This document shows, in pieces, positions 17,091 through 25,819 of a stretch of DNA of 48,097 nucleotides (its first letter is position 1; the number at the start of each line of letters is the position of its first letter). This DNA comes from Pseudomonadota bacterium (GTDB taxonomy: Bacteria; Pseudomonadota; Gammaproteobacteria; Steroidobacterales; GCA-2729495), in contig CAUJHF010000031.1 of assembly GCA_963204745.1 (NCBI GenBank), positions 1-48,097 on the forward strand, read 5' to 3'. The translations under genes and the position numbers were made by a program. The notes under the pieces are model-generated. The model saw only the letters and a program-made list of their open reading frames with translations. It was not told the origin of the DNA and made no database searches.

Positions 17091-18380
17091 CTACAACCCC
17101 CGCGCAATCGCGCGGTATGCGATGTCCTTGCGGCAGAAGGCGCCGTCCCAGTGAATCTGGTTGACCAGCGCATAAGCGGTCTTTTGTGCGGCACTTACCG
17201 TGTCACCTGTGCCGACCACGCAAAGCACGCGGCCGCCGCGGGTGACGATCTGGTCCTCGGTGTTGAAGCCGGTGCCGGCATGAAAGACCTTGGAATCAGC
17301 AGAAGGGTTGGTCGGCAATCCGCTGATCGGGTCGCCGCTGCGATATTTGTCCGGATAACCGGCGGCAGCCATGACGACGCCGACAGTCGGGCGCGGATCC
17401 CACTCGGCCCTGGTTTTGCCGAGATCGCCGTCGAGCGCGGCTTCGATGAGCGAAAGCAGATCTGATTTGAGCCGGAACAGGATGGGCTGGGTTTCGGGAT
17501 CGCCGAAGCGGCAGTTGAATTCCAGCACCTTCAGCGAGCCGTCGGGCCCGATCATCAGGCCGGCATACAGGAAGCCGGTGTAGCGCACGCCATCCTTTTG
17601 CATGCCCTCGACCACCGGCCGGATCACCTGGTTCATCACGCGCGCTGCGATTTCATCGGTGACCACGGGCGCCGGCGAATAGGCGCCCATGCCACCGGTG
17701 TTGGGGCCACCGTCGCCATCGTCGCGGGCCTTGTGGTCCTGCGAGGTGGCGAGCGGCAGTATTGCGCCGTCCACGCCGACCATGGCGATGAAGCTGGCCT
17801 CTTCACCCTCCAGAAACTCTTCGATCACCACGCAGGCGCCGGCTTCGCCGAAGCTGCCTTCGCCAAGCATGGCCTTGACGGCCTGCCCGGCTTCTTCAAC
17901 CGAGTGCGCGACCACCACGCCTTTGCCTGCCGCCAGACCATCGGCTTTCACGACGATCGGTGCGCCGACCTCGGCGATGTAGGCAAGCGCCTTGTCGAGT
18001 TCGGTAAACGAGGCGTGATGCGCGGTGGGGATGCCGTGGCGGACCATGAACTCCTTGGCAAAGTTCTTGGAGCTTTCCAGGCGTGCCGCCTGGCGACGCG
18101 GCCCGAAGCAGCGCTGGCCGGCGCTCCAGAAGCGATCAGCGATGCCCGCGGCTAGCGGCGCTTCCGGCCCTACGACCGTGAGGCCCACATGCTCCTCTCG
18201 CGCGAGCCTGAGCAGTCCCTCAATGTCGTCAGCTGCGATGGGCACGTTGCGCACACCCGGCTCCAGTGCGGTGCCGGCGTTTCCTGGCGCGACGATGACA
18301 GACTCCACGAGTTTCGACCGGGCCAGCTTCCAGGCCAGTGCATGTTCGCGTCCGCCGCCACCGACCACGAGGACCTTCAT
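17091..18380 (-). CDS. purD: Phosphoribosylamine-glycine ligase (GAR synthetase)
   Basis: This 429-aa ATP-grasp enzyme joins glycine to 5-phosphoribosylamine in step 2 of purine synthesis. The N-terminal phosphate loop [16 protein letters not shown], the ATP-grasp motif [16 protein letters not shown] near 145, [11 protein letters not shown], the GGMGAYSP loop and [11 protein letters not shown] are all intact. The length is normal. It lies 2 nt downstream of purH, so purH-purD are co-transcribed. It converges on rho with 32 bp between stops and no obvious terminator hairpin. Confidence 0.97.
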   Translation of the reverse strand: MKVLVVGGGGREHALAWKLARSKLVESVIVAPGNAGTALEPGVRNVPIAADDIEGLLRLAREEHVGLTVVGPEAPLAAGIADRFWSAGQRCFGPRRQAARLESSKNFAKEFMVRHGIPTAHHASFTELDKALAYIAEVGAPIVVKADGLAAGKGVVVAHSVEEAGQAVKAMLGEGSFGEAGACVVIEEFLEGEEASFIAMVGVDGAILPLATSQDHKARDDGDGGPNTGGMGAYSPAPVVTDEIAARVMNQVIRPVVEGMQKDGVRYTGFLYAGLMIGPDGSLKVLEFNCRFGDPETQPILFRLKSDLLSLIEAALDGDLGKTRAEWDPRPTVGVVMAAAGYPDKYRSGDPISGLPTNPSADSKVFHAGTGFNTEDQIVTRGGRVLCVVGTGDTVSAAQKTAYALVNQIHWDGAFCRKDIAYRAIARGL

Positions 18381-18382
18381 GC

Positions 18383-19936
18383 TCAGTGCCTGAAGTGCCG
18401 CATGCCGGTGAAGATCATCGCGATGTCGTGTTCGTCTGCCGCGGCGATCACTTCTGCATCGCGCATCGAGCCGCCTGGGTGGATGATGGTGCGGATGCCG
18501 AAGCTCGCGGCGAGATCGATGCCATCGCGGAACGGAAAGAAGGCGTCGGAAGCCATCACGCAGCCGGCAGTCTTCAGGCCGGCTTCCCCGGCTTTCCAGG
18601 CCGCGATGCGCACGCTCATGACGCGGCTCATCTGCCCGGCGCCAATGCCGATCGTCGCCTGATCGCGAACGAACAGGATGGCGTTGGATTTCACGAAGCG
18701 CACCAGTGACCAGGCGAGGCGCGCATCGGCAAGTTCTGCTGCGGTCGGCTGACGCTTGCTGACAACGCGCAGCGCATCGGCTGACAGTGTTGCGACATCG
18801 GTGTCCTGCACCAGCATCCCGCCTTCGATCTGCTCGACGCGCAGTGCTGGCGGCCGGCTCGTGTGCAAGGTGCCGGTGGCGAGTACGCGGATATTCGGTT
18901 TGCGGGCGAATACGGCAAGTGCGTCCGGCGTAAACGCCGTGGCCAGCAGCACTTCGACAAACTGTCTTTCGATGATGGTGGTCGCCAGCGCGCCGTCCAC
19001 TTCAGTGTTGAAGGCAATGATGCCGCCGAAGGCTGAAGTCGGATCGGTGGCGTAGGCCTTTTCGTAGGCTGCCGCGGCAGAACTGCCGAGCCCCACACCG
19101 CAGGGGTTGGCGTGCTTGACGATCACGCAGGCCGGAACGGGCAGTGGTCGTACACATTCAAGCGCGGCATCGGCATCGGCGAGGTTGTTGAAGGAAAGTT
19201 CCTTGCCCTGCCGCAGCTCCGCGCCGACGACGGTATCGCCAGCGCCGCCGGCCAGCGTATAGAGACCCGCGCGCTGATGCGGGTTCTCGCCATAGCGCAA
19301 AGTCTCGCGCAGCCGCAGGCCGATCGGGTAGCGCGTTGGCAGATCGTGGTCGTCATCGGCCGCGCGCAGCCAGCTCCACACCGCCGCATCATAGGTGGCG
19401 GTGTGCGCAAAAGCCTTGCGCGCCAGATAACGGCGGGTCGTCATCGATACGCTGCCCCCGGCTTCGAGCTCGCCAAGCACGCGCTCGTAATCGGCGGGAT
19501 CAACCAGCACCGCGACGAAATCCTGGTTCTTGGCCGCACCGCGAATCATCGCCGGTCCGCCGATGTCGATGTTCTCGATGGCGTCTTCGCGAGTGCAGCC
19601 GGGCCGGCTGGTGGTGGCCTCGAAGGGATAGAGATTGACCACCAGCAGATCGATGCCCTTGATGCCGTGCTGCGCCATGACTGCGGCATCGGTCTCGCCG
19701 CGGTTCAGCAGACCGCCGTGGATCAGGGGATGCAGGGTCTTGACGCGTCCGTCCATGATCTCGGGAAAGCCAGTGATATCTGCGACATCCGTGACCGGAA
19801 TACCGGCCTCCCGCAGCGCGACGGCCGTGCCGCCAGTCGAAAGAATCTCGATTCCGAGTCTGTGCAGACGGGTGGTGAGAGCCACGACGCCGGCTTTGTC
19901 AGAAACGCTGATCAGGGCTCTGGTGCAACGGGGCAT
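18383..19936 (-). CDS. purH: Bifunctional AICAR transformylase / IMP cyclohydrolase
   Basis: This 517-aa enzyme performs the last two steps of IMP synthesis. The N-terminal cyclohydrolase domain (about 1-195) starts [11 protein letters not shown], with the [14 protein letters not shown] and [13 protein letters not shown] ([14 protein letters not shown]) motifs. The C-terminal transformylase domain has [20 protein letters not shown] with the catalytic Lys-His, and AFGGIIAFN. It sits 47 nt after fis and 2 nt before purD. The long antisense frames across it are high-GC shadows. Confidence 0.97.
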   Translation of the reverse strand: MPRCTRALISVSDKAGVVALTTRLHRLGIEILSTGGTAVALREAGIPVTDVADITGFPEIMDGRVKTLHPLIHGGLLNRGETDAAVMAQHGIKGIDLLVVNLYPFEATTSRPGCTREDAIENIDIGGPAMIRGAAKNQDFVAVLVDPADYERVLGELEAGGSVSMTTRRYLARKAFAHTATYDAAVWSWLRAADDDHDLPTRYPIGLRLRETLRYGENPHQRAGLYTLAGGAGDTVVGAELRQGKELSFNNLADADAALECVRPLPVPACVIVKHANPCGVGLGSSAAAAYEKAYATDPTSAFGGIIAFNTEVDGALATTIIERQFVEVLLATAFTPDALAVFARKPNIRVLATGTLHTSRPPALRVEQIEGGMLVQDTDVATLSADALRVVSKRQPTAAELADARLAWSLVRFVKSNAILFVRDQATIGIGAGQMSRVMSVRIAAWKAGEAGLKTAGCVMASDAFFPFRDGIDLAASFGIRTIIHPGGSMRDAEVIAAADEHDIAMIFTGMRHFRH

Positions 19937-19983
19937 GAGGCTGCCTGGGCTGGGTGAAAGGGAAATAATGCTGCGGGGCGGGC

Positions 19984-20295
19984 TCAGTCCAGTAGTTCGT
20001 AGTGCCGCAGCTTCTTGCGCAGCGTGGCGCGGTTGATGCCGAGAATTTCCGCTGCGACACTCTGGTTGCCGCCGGTGTAGTCGAGTACGGCCTTGAACAG
20101 TGGTGTTTCAATCTCGCCGAGCACCAGTTCGTACAGATCGCCGGGACGGTGACCGTTGAGATCGCTGAAGTAGCACTGCAGTGCTTCTTCCGTGAGGTCA
20201 CGCAGCGGCCGGTTCTTGACGCGTACGACTGCGGCACCGTTATGGGCGGAGACAGGCTTTTTCGTGGAACTCTTGCCGCGCGTCTTCTTGGCCAC
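19984..20295 (-). CDS. fis: DNA-binding protein Fis
   Basis: This 103-aa nucleoid-associated regulator bends DNA and controls rRNA, growth-phase and recombination functions. The C-terminal helix-turn-helix GGNQSVAAEILGINRATLRKKLRHY is the Fis signature, preceded by a helical core with the LYELVLGEIETPLF dimerisation segment. A 20-residue Lys/Ser-rich tail (MAKKTRGKSSTKKP) is longer than in E. coli Fis. It lies 47 nt before purH and 186 nt after the DUF3426 gene. In E. coli fis follows dusB; here it heads the purHD run, an order seen in Xanthomonadales. Confidence 0.94.
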   Translation of the reverse strand: MAKKTRGKSSTKKPVSAHNGAAVVRVKNRPLRDLTEEALQCYFSDLNGHRPGDLYELVLGEIETPLFKAVLDYTGGNQSVAAEILGINRATLRKKLRHYELLD

Positions 20296-20481
20296 CGCTC
20301 GAATACTCCTGGAGACAGTCTTTGGTCGCCGCCAGCTGGCATGGCAGCCAAAGCATCTGAATTATTTTAAGCGTGCTCACCACACGCATGGTCTTCATCA
20401 AGTGAGTCCGCGGCGCAACGGCGTATAAAAAATGTTTTCGACGGTGCGCGGGGGCGCGATCATAACACGTCGTTGTCGACG

Positions 20482-21879
20482 CTAGCGCGTGAAAGGTGCT
20501 TTCTGATCCCGTTCCTGTTGACAGACCAGTCCTTCACGACGGTAAAGCACACAGACGTCCACCTCGTAGCCAAATGCATCTGTACCGGGATCGCGCAGGC
20601 TGATCCTGACCGGAATCAGATAGCCTGGCGCAAGCAGTTCTGCGGTTGGCGAAATACCATCGAGATATTCATCGGGGCCGAATACGCGACTGCCCAACGA
20701 TTTCGAAAAACGGTCGCGCAACGTGACGCGCACCATCGGCAGTCCCACGGGCTCGGAGCCGACAATGGCAATACGCGCGAGTATATCGAGCGCACCGCGT
20801 GTTGTTCCGCCGGCTACCGCCTCTGAACGCCGTACTTCATAGGCATGCAGATTCCAGCCAGGCAGCAATGCCAGATCCAGTGCGCCATAAATGCGTGTGA
20901 GGGGCCGGTACAGGGCGGGTCGCGCGGCAAGATCATCGCGCTGGTAATGAATGAGCTGCAGCACAAGAGCCAGGGCCAGAATGGCTGCCCCCAGCGCAAC
21001 AAACCGGCGTCGGCGGGGCGGTGTTTCCGGCAGTTCAAAGCGGGGCTGCCACTCAAGGGGGCGTCCGATCAGAAGCGGCTCAGCCAGTGGCTCCGCTGTG
21101 TCGGCTGGTGTCGCGGGTGAATCACCACGATTGTCTTCGTCCGCGCTGTCCATGGCTTCGATGGATGGATCAGCGACAGATGCTGGCCCGGACGCCGGTG
21201 TGAGTTCAGGGGCGGCGTCCGGGGCGTCTGCATCGATGCGGTACACGGGGGCTTCGTCAGCCTCGTCGGGTACTTCGTTGAGCAGATCCTGCCAGTCTTC
21301 CGGTACATAGTTGATCGATGCTGTCTCCGGACTCGCGTCGGGTGCAGGAGCCGAGCCGGGTTCTGATTTGCCGTCGCCTTCTGATTCGGCTTCGGCGATT
21401 TCGTTGTCGTCTGGTGCAGCCGTGGCACCGATGGGCGGCAGCGCTTGCGGCCCGGCAACCTCGACAAAAAACTCCGACCAGTTGTCCTCCGGGACATTGA
21501 ATTCCAGAACAGCATCGCTGGTAATGACAGAATCCAGTGCGGACATATCGGGCTCGGGCTCTGGCTCTGGCTCTGGCTCTGAGTCGGGTTCGGGTTCCGG
21601 TTCCGGTTCCGGTTCCGGTTCCGGTTCAAGCGCAGGCTCCGTCCCCGGCTCGAGTTCTGGTTCAGATTCAGGTTCCGCTTCAATCTCTGTTGCGCGCACG
21701 AGGTGCGGTGGTACCTGCAGTTGCGGCAGGATGGTGGTCGGTGGCGGCTCGTCGGTGAGTGTCGCGAGCGCATTGAAGGTGGCAGAACAATGCCCGCAGC
21801 GCACCTGGCCCTCCGCAACGCGAAGCTCCGCGGGACTTACCCGGAAAACCGTGCCGCACTCCTTGCAGGTGGTAAACAT
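20482..21879 (-). CDS. Zinc-ribbon and DUF3426 membrane protein with acidic Glu-Pro linker
   Basis: This 465-aa protein starts with an MJ0042-type zinc ribbon, CKECG...CGHC (Cys5, Cys8, Cys28, Cys31). It continues through an acidic Glu-Pro low-complexity linker (residues about 67-111) and a long disordered acidic region to about 290, then one transmembrane helix ([17 protein letters not shown]) and a C-terminal DUF3426 domain (about 330-460). Function is unknown. It is conserved beside prmA in gammaproteobacteria, here 3 nt from it, and may tie envelope state to an intracellular partner. The N-terminus should be cytoplasmic and DUF3426 periplasmic. Confidence 0.85.
   Translation of the reverse strand: MFTTCKECGTVFRVSPAELRVAEGQVRCGHCSATFNALATLTDEPPPTTILPQLQVPPHLVRATEIEAEPESEPELEPGTEPALEPEPEPEPEPEPEPDSEPEPEPEPEPDMSALDSVITSDAVLEFNVPEDNWSEFFVEVAGPQALPPIGATAAPDDNEIAEAESEGDGKSEPGSAPAPDASPETASINYVPEDWQDLLNEVPDEADEAPVYRIDADAPDAAPELTPASGPASVADPSIEAMDSADEDNRGDSPATPADTAEPLAEPLLIGRPLEWQPRFELPETPPRRRRFVALGAAILALALVLQLIHYQRDDLAARPALYRPLTRIYGALDLALLPGWNLHAYEVRRSEAVAGGTTRGALDILARIAIVGSEPVGLPMVRVTLRDRFSKSLGSRVFGPDEYLDGISPTAELLAPGYLIPVRISLRDPGTDAFGYEVDVCVLYRREGLVCQQERDQKAPFTR
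21547..21681 (-). repeat. Tandem Glu-Pro coding repeat (hexanucleotide)
   Basis: Codons 67-111 of the zinc-ribbon/DUF3426 gene repeat Glu-Pro with a few Ser, Leu, Ala and Gly interruptions. On the plus strand this reads as GGTTCC/GGCTCT hexamers in two blocks. Such tracts change length by slippage in steps of two residues without frameshift. Confidence 0.85.
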
Positions 21880-21882
21880 AAC

Positions 21883-22773
21883 CTAGTCAGCCACGCATCC
21901 TGTCAGCAGTACCCAGTCGTCCTGTTGTGCCGTCCGCTCCAGCCGGACCCAGGGCCGGAATGCAGCCACGACTTCAGCGGACTGCCCGGCAAGGATACCG
22001 CTCAATGCGATGCGGGTCGCCGGGCCGGCGTAACGTTGCAGCCGGGGCGCAAGCCTGACCAGCGGGCCGGAGAGAATATTGGCCACGATCACAGCATAGG
22101 TTTCGGTCGGGTCGTCGGCCGGCTCGCCAAGCGTGAGCCGTTCGCTGCAGGCATTTCTCAGCGCATTGTCCCGGCTTGCCAGCAGCGCCTGCGGATCGAT
22201 ATCGATTCCCTTGCAGCACTCAGCACCAAGCGCCAGGGCGGCGATCGCCAGAATCCCGGAGCCACAGCCATAGTCGAGTACCCGTTTGCCGGTGAGCGGT
22301 ATGCCGTCGAGCCAGCCAAGGCACATTGCGGTGGTGGGGTGGGTGCCGGTACCGAAGGCGAGTCCCGGCTCAAGAATCACGCTGATGCCATCGCTGGCCG
22401 GGCAGGGTTGTCCGACCGGGCAGATCCACAGGTGTTTGCCGAAGCGCAGCGGTTTGAGTTGCCGGCGCCAGTCGGCATCCCAGTCGCGGTCCTGAACCAC
22501 GCTGAAGCCGACTCTCCCGGCTGCTGTGCCGAGACCGGTCTTCAGGCCTTCGGTAATCTCGGCGCGGGATGCGTCAGCCGGAAACAAGGCCGTAATGCGG
22601 ACTTCGGCCCACAGTGGTACAGCGCCGGGCGCAGGCTCCAGAATCTCTTCATCATTGGCTGACTCGGTCCAGCTGACCAGTGCGCCCAGCGCCTCCAGCA
22701 GTGCTTCAGCGCTGGCGATGGAGTCGCGCGGAACCTCGAGTTGCGCCTGCAGCCAGCTGTCGGGCATGGACAT
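21883..22773 (-). CDS. prmA: Ribosomal protein L11 methyltransferase
   Basis: This 296-aa SAM-dependent enzyme trimethylates ribosomal protein L11. The N-terminal substrate-recognition domain (about 1-90) is followed by the Rossmann-fold catalytic domain with LEPGLAFGTGTHPTT, the SAM motif LDYGCGSGILAIAAL and VANILSGPLVRLAP. Length and order are those of E. coli PrmA. It lies 12 nt after accC and 3 nt before the zinc-ribbon gene, within the acc-prmA cluster common in gammaproteobacteria. Confidence 0.95.
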   Translation of the reverse strand: MSMPDSWLQAQLEVPRDSIASAEALLEALGALVSWTESANDEEILEPAPGAVPLWAEVRITALFPADASRAEITEGLKTGLGTAAGRVGFSVVQDRDWDADWRRQLKPLRFGKHLWICPVGQPCPASDGISVILEPGLAFGTGTHPTTAMCLGWLDGIPLTGKRVLDYGCGSGILAIAALALGAECCKGIDIDPQALLASRDNALRNACSERLTLGEPADDPTETYAVIVANILSGPLVRLAPRLQRYAGPATRIALSGILAGQSAEVVAAFRPWVRLERTAQQDDWVLLTGCVAD

Positions 22774-22785
22774 CGTACATGCGCA

Positions 22786-24126
22786 TCAGAGGCGCAGACG
22801 TTTTTCCAGGTAGTGGATGTCCGAGCCGCCGGCCCGGAATGCGGCGTCCTGGCACAGGTCCACATGCAAGGGGATATTGGTCCTGATGCCATCCACCACC
22901 ATCTCTGACAGGGCGATGGCCATGCGCGCGATGGCGGTTTCGCGGTTTTCACCATAGGCGATCACCTTGGCGATCAGGGAATCGTAGAACGGTGGCACCA
23001 CATAGCCGCTGTAGATATGGCTGTCGACGCGGATGCCTGGCCCGCCCGGCGGATGCCACAACTCGACCTTGCCAGGCGAGGGCATGAAGGTCCGCGGGTC
23101 CTCGGCATTGATGCGGCACTCAACGGCGTGTCCACGTATCGCCAGATCCTCCTGGCTGAAAGACAAGCGCTCACCGGCCGCAATGCGCAACTGTTCCTTG
23201 ACGATATCCACGCCGGTAATCATCTCGGTGACCGGATGCTCGACCTGCACCCGCGTATTCATTTCGATGAAGTAAAACTCGTCGTTCTCGTACAGGAACT
23301 CGAAAGTGCCGGCGCTCCTGTAGCCGATCTCCTGGCAGGCGCGCACGACTCGCGCGCCCATCTTCATGCGCAGCTCATCGGAAATGCCGGGTGCTGGCGC
23401 CTCTTCGATGACTTTCTGGTGTCGCCGCTGCATCGAGCAATCACGGTCAAAAAGGTGGACGACGTTGCCATGCGCGTCGGCGAGTACCTGAAACTCGATA
23501 TGGCGCGGGTGTTCCAGGTATTTCTCCATGTACACCGTGCCATCACCGAAGGCCGCCGCAGCTTCGGTGCGCGTCAGCGTCACCGCGTTTGGCAGCGCGG
23601 CGTCGCTGTGCACAACGCGCATGCCACGGCCACCGCCGCCTGCCGCCGCCTTGATGATCACCGGATAGCCGATCGAGCGTGCCATGGCCTGTACTTCGTC
23701 GAGGTCTTCGGACAGCGGGCCATCCGAGCCTGGTACACACGGTACTCCGGCTGCTTTCATGGCCGCCTTTGCAGAAATCTTGTCGCCCATCAGGCGAATC
23801 ACATCCGGCGGCGGGCCGATGAAGATAAACCCACTGCGCTGTACGCGCTCGGCAAAGTCGGCGTTCTCCGACAAGAAGCCGTAACCCGGATGGATGGCCA
23901 CGGCATCGGTGACTTCGGCGGCGCTGATGATCGCCGGCATGTTCAGGTAGCTCTGCGCCGATGCGGGCGGGCCGATGCAGACGGTCTCGTCGGCAAGCAG
24001 TACGTGTTTCAGGCTGGTATCGGCAGTCGAGTGGACGGCGACCGTCCTGATGCCGAGTTCGCGGCAGGCGCGCTGTATGCGCAGTGCGATCTCGGCGCGG
24101 TTGGCGATGACGACCTTGTCGAGCAT
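22786..24126 (-). CDS. accC: Acetyl-CoA carboxylase, biotin carboxylase subunit
   Basis: This 446-aa ATP-grasp enzyme carboxylates the biotin on AccB with ATP and bicarbonate, the first half-reaction of fatty acid synthesis. Motifs: [14 protein letters not shown] at the start, [15 protein letters not shown], the glycine-rich ATP loop [15 protein letters not shown] near 160, [14 protein letters not shown] near 290 and the RINAEDP segment. The length matches E. coli AccC (449 aa). It lies 51 nt after accB and 12 nt before prmA. The carboxyltransferase subunits accA and accD are not in the window. Confidence 0.97.
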   Translation of the reverse strand: MLDKVVIANRAEIALRIQRACRELGIRTVAVHSTADTSLKHVLLADETVCIGPPASAQSYLNMPAIISAAEVTDAVAIHPGYGFLSENADFAERVQRSGFIFIGPPPDVIRLMGDKISAKAAMKAAGVPCVPGSDGPLSEDLDEVQAMARSIGYPVIIKAAAGGGGRGMRVVHSDAALPNAVTLTRTEAAAAFGDGTVYMEKYLEHPRHIEFQVLADAHGNVVHLFDRDCSMQRRHQKVIEEAPAPGISDELRMKMGARVVRACQEIGYRSAGTFEFLYENDEFYFIEMNTRVQVEHPVTEMITGVDIVKEQLRIAAGERLSFSQEDLAIRGHAVECRINAEDPRTFMPSPGKVELWHPPGGPGIRVDSHIYSGYVVPPFYDSLIAKVIAYGENRETAIARMAIALSEMVVDGIRTNIPLHVDLCQDAAFRAGGSDIHYLEKRLRL

Positions 24127-24177
24127 GTGCTGGCTGACCTGGGTGAGGCGACGCGTCGGAAAACGGCGCAGCCGGAG

Positions 24178-24636
24178 CTACGGTGCGATGATGAACAGGG
24201 GCTGGCCGAACTCGACCGGTTCGCCGTTCCTGGCGAGCGCGGCGACCACCTTGCCCGCCACATCGGCCTCGATCTGGTTCATCATCTTCATCGCTTCGAT
24301 GATGCACAGGGTATCGCCGGCCTGTACCTGATCGCCGATCTTGACGAAACAGGCGGCACCCGGTGACGGTGCCTCGAAGTAGGTGCCGACCATGGGCGAC
24401 AGTACCCGGTGACCGTCCGGCTCCTCGCTGACTGGCGCAGTGCCCGCTGCACGCGCGGCAACCGGCCCGGCGGCAGATGCAACCGGCAGCGGCTGTGGTG
24501 GCAGGGTGTACTGCACCGCTGTCGACGTTGTGCTGCGACTGATGCGTATCGACTCTTCGCCTTCGGTGATCTCGAGTTCAGAGAGGCCGGATTCTTCCAG
24601 CAGCTCGATGAGCTTTTTGACCTTGCGGATATCCAT
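24178..24636 (-). CDS. accB: Biotin carboxyl carrier protein of acetyl-CoA carboxylase
   Basis: This 152-aa carrier protein has an N-terminal helix ([18 protein letters not shown]), an Ala/Pro-rich linker (about 40-75) and a C-terminal biotinyl domain. The biotinylated Lys is Lys117 in EAMKM. I start at the ATG at 24636 (preceded by GAGGAA); the longer frame adds 72 residues overlapping aroQ. It lies 10 nt after aroQ and 51 nt before accC, the usual aroQ-accB-accC order. Confidence 0.96.
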   Translation of the reverse strand: MDIRKVKKLIELLEESGLSELEITEGEESIRISRSTTSTAVQYTLPPQPLPVASAAGPVAARAAGTAPVSEEPDGHRVLSPMVGTYFEAPSPGAACFVKIGDQVQAGDTLCIIEAMKMMNQIEADVAGKVVAALARNGEPVEFGQPLFIIAP

Positions 24637-24646
24637 GGATGTTCCT

Positions 24647-25099
24647 CTACTGGGGTTGCGGCGGGCGTGCGAGCTGCGCACAGGCCGCCTGCAGGGCAAG
24701 TTGGTAGCCGAGCGCGCCGAGGCCGGTGATGACGCCGACTGCGATGTCCGATACATAGGAATGCCGCCGGAACTCCTCCCGGGCGTGCACATTGCTGAGG
24801 TGAATCTCGATAAACGGAATGCTGACCGCCAGCAGTGCATCACGCATCGCAACGCTGGTGTGGGTCAGGGCGCCGGGGTTCAGCAGGATAAAGTCCACGA
24901 TTCCGGCCGACTGCTGGATCCGGTCGACCAGATCGGCTTCCGAGTTGGTCTGGAAGGCCTCCAGTTGATGCCCGGCGGTCTGTGCAGCCGCGGCGGCATC
25001 TCGTTCGATGTCCGCCAGCGTGGTCGCGCCGTACAGGTGCGGTTCACGACGTCCGAGCAGGTTGAGGTTGGGGCCGTTGAGCAGCAGCAGCCTGGCCAT
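24647..25099 (-). CDS. aroQ: 3-dehydroquinate dehydratase, type II
   Basis: This 150-aa dodecameric type II enzyme dehydrates 3-dehydroquinate to 3-dehydroshikimate. Motifs: the start [17 protein letters not shown] with the catalytic Tyr23 in [30 protein letters not shown], and [17 protein letters not shown] with the catalytic His. It works together with AroE (encoded at 5555) in the shikimate pathway. It heads aroQ-accB-accC and is separated from the TlpA-like gene by 81 nt, where the promoter for this run may lie. Confidence 0.96.
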   Translation of the reverse strand: MARLLLLNGPNLNLLGRREPHLYGATTLADIERDAAAAAQTAGHQLEAFQTNSEADLVDRIQQSAGIVDFILLNPGALTHTSVAMRDALLAVSIPFIEIHLSNVHAREEFRRHSYVSDIAVGVITGLGALGYQLALQAACAQLARPPQPQ

Positions 25100-25180
25100 G
25101 TTTGGCTCTTTATCGCTGGAGATGGCCGCGAGTTTAGCGAGTTTCTGCGCCGAATGACATTATGTGCAGCACCGCGGTCT

Positions 25181-25816
25181 TTATCGGGCAGGTGCTTTTT
25201 GATTGCGCTGCAGTATGACGCGGGCAGCGGCCGGTGTCAGCTCGCCCGTCGCCAGTTGTTGAGCCACCGTGCCGATCTGGGCCAGATCCCGGGCGCTGAC
25301 TTGCCCGGTATGGATCGCGAGGATGGTACCGTCCGCGGCGGCAAGCACCGAGAAGGGCAAGCCGACGAAAGCCTCGCCAAATTGTTCGGCGGCGCGCGTC
25401 GCCGCTTCCTCGCCGAGCAGGACCGGGTAACTGATGCCGGTCTCACCGACAAAGCGCAGCACCGGCTCAGGTCGGTCGAGTGCGATGCCGATCACTTGCA
25501 GTGTTGCCGGATCCATCGACTGCTGCAGCTGTTCCAGCAGCGGCATTTCCTCGCGGCAGGGGGCGCACCAGGTTGCCCAGAAATTGATCAGCAGGGTGCG
25601 GTTCGGCCAGTCGCTGAGCGAACGGCTTTGCTCGCGCAGATCCTTGAGCGTGATCGGCGGCAGTCTCGTCGGCGTGGCCACTGCCGGTCGCGTTTCGGTG
25701 GCGGCCGACCCCGCGGGCGGTGTACTCAACTGTCCCCAGTAGCGGCCGGCGAGTATCCCGCCGAACACGAACACCGCTGCCCACAGGCCTACTGCCAGTT
25801 TGCGCAAGGGGCTCAC
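25181..25816 (-). CDS. TlpA/ResA-like membrane-anchored thioredoxin
   Basis: This 211-aa protein has one N-terminal membrane anchor (about 8-27), a Thr/Pro/Ala linker to about 53 and a thioredoxin-fold domain with the redox site FWATWCAPC (Cys84, Cys87) and cis-Pro in VGLPFSVL. It is probably a periplasmic disulfide reductant or cytochrome c maturation factor that receives electrons from DsbD. It is 3 nt downstream of dsbD, so the electron donor and a likely recipient are co-expressed. The C-terminus extends about 40 residues past the fold (GELTPAAARVIL). Confidence 0.88.
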   Translation of the reverse strand: MSPLRKLAVGLWAAVFVFGGILAGRYWGQLSTPPAGSAATETRPAVATPTRLPPITLKDLREQSRSLSDWPNRTLLINFWATWCAPCREEMPLLEQLQQSMDPATLQVIGIALDRPEPVLRFVGETGISYPVLLGEEAATRAAEQFGEAFVGLPFSVLAAADGTILAIHTGQVSARDLAQIGTVAQQLATGELTPAAARVILQRNQKAPAR

Positions 25817-25819
25817 GTC

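Noticed and set aside
21547..21681. Possible CRISPR-like or satellite repeat
   Set aside because: The repeats are 6 nt long, in frame and inside a gene; they encode Glu-Pro.
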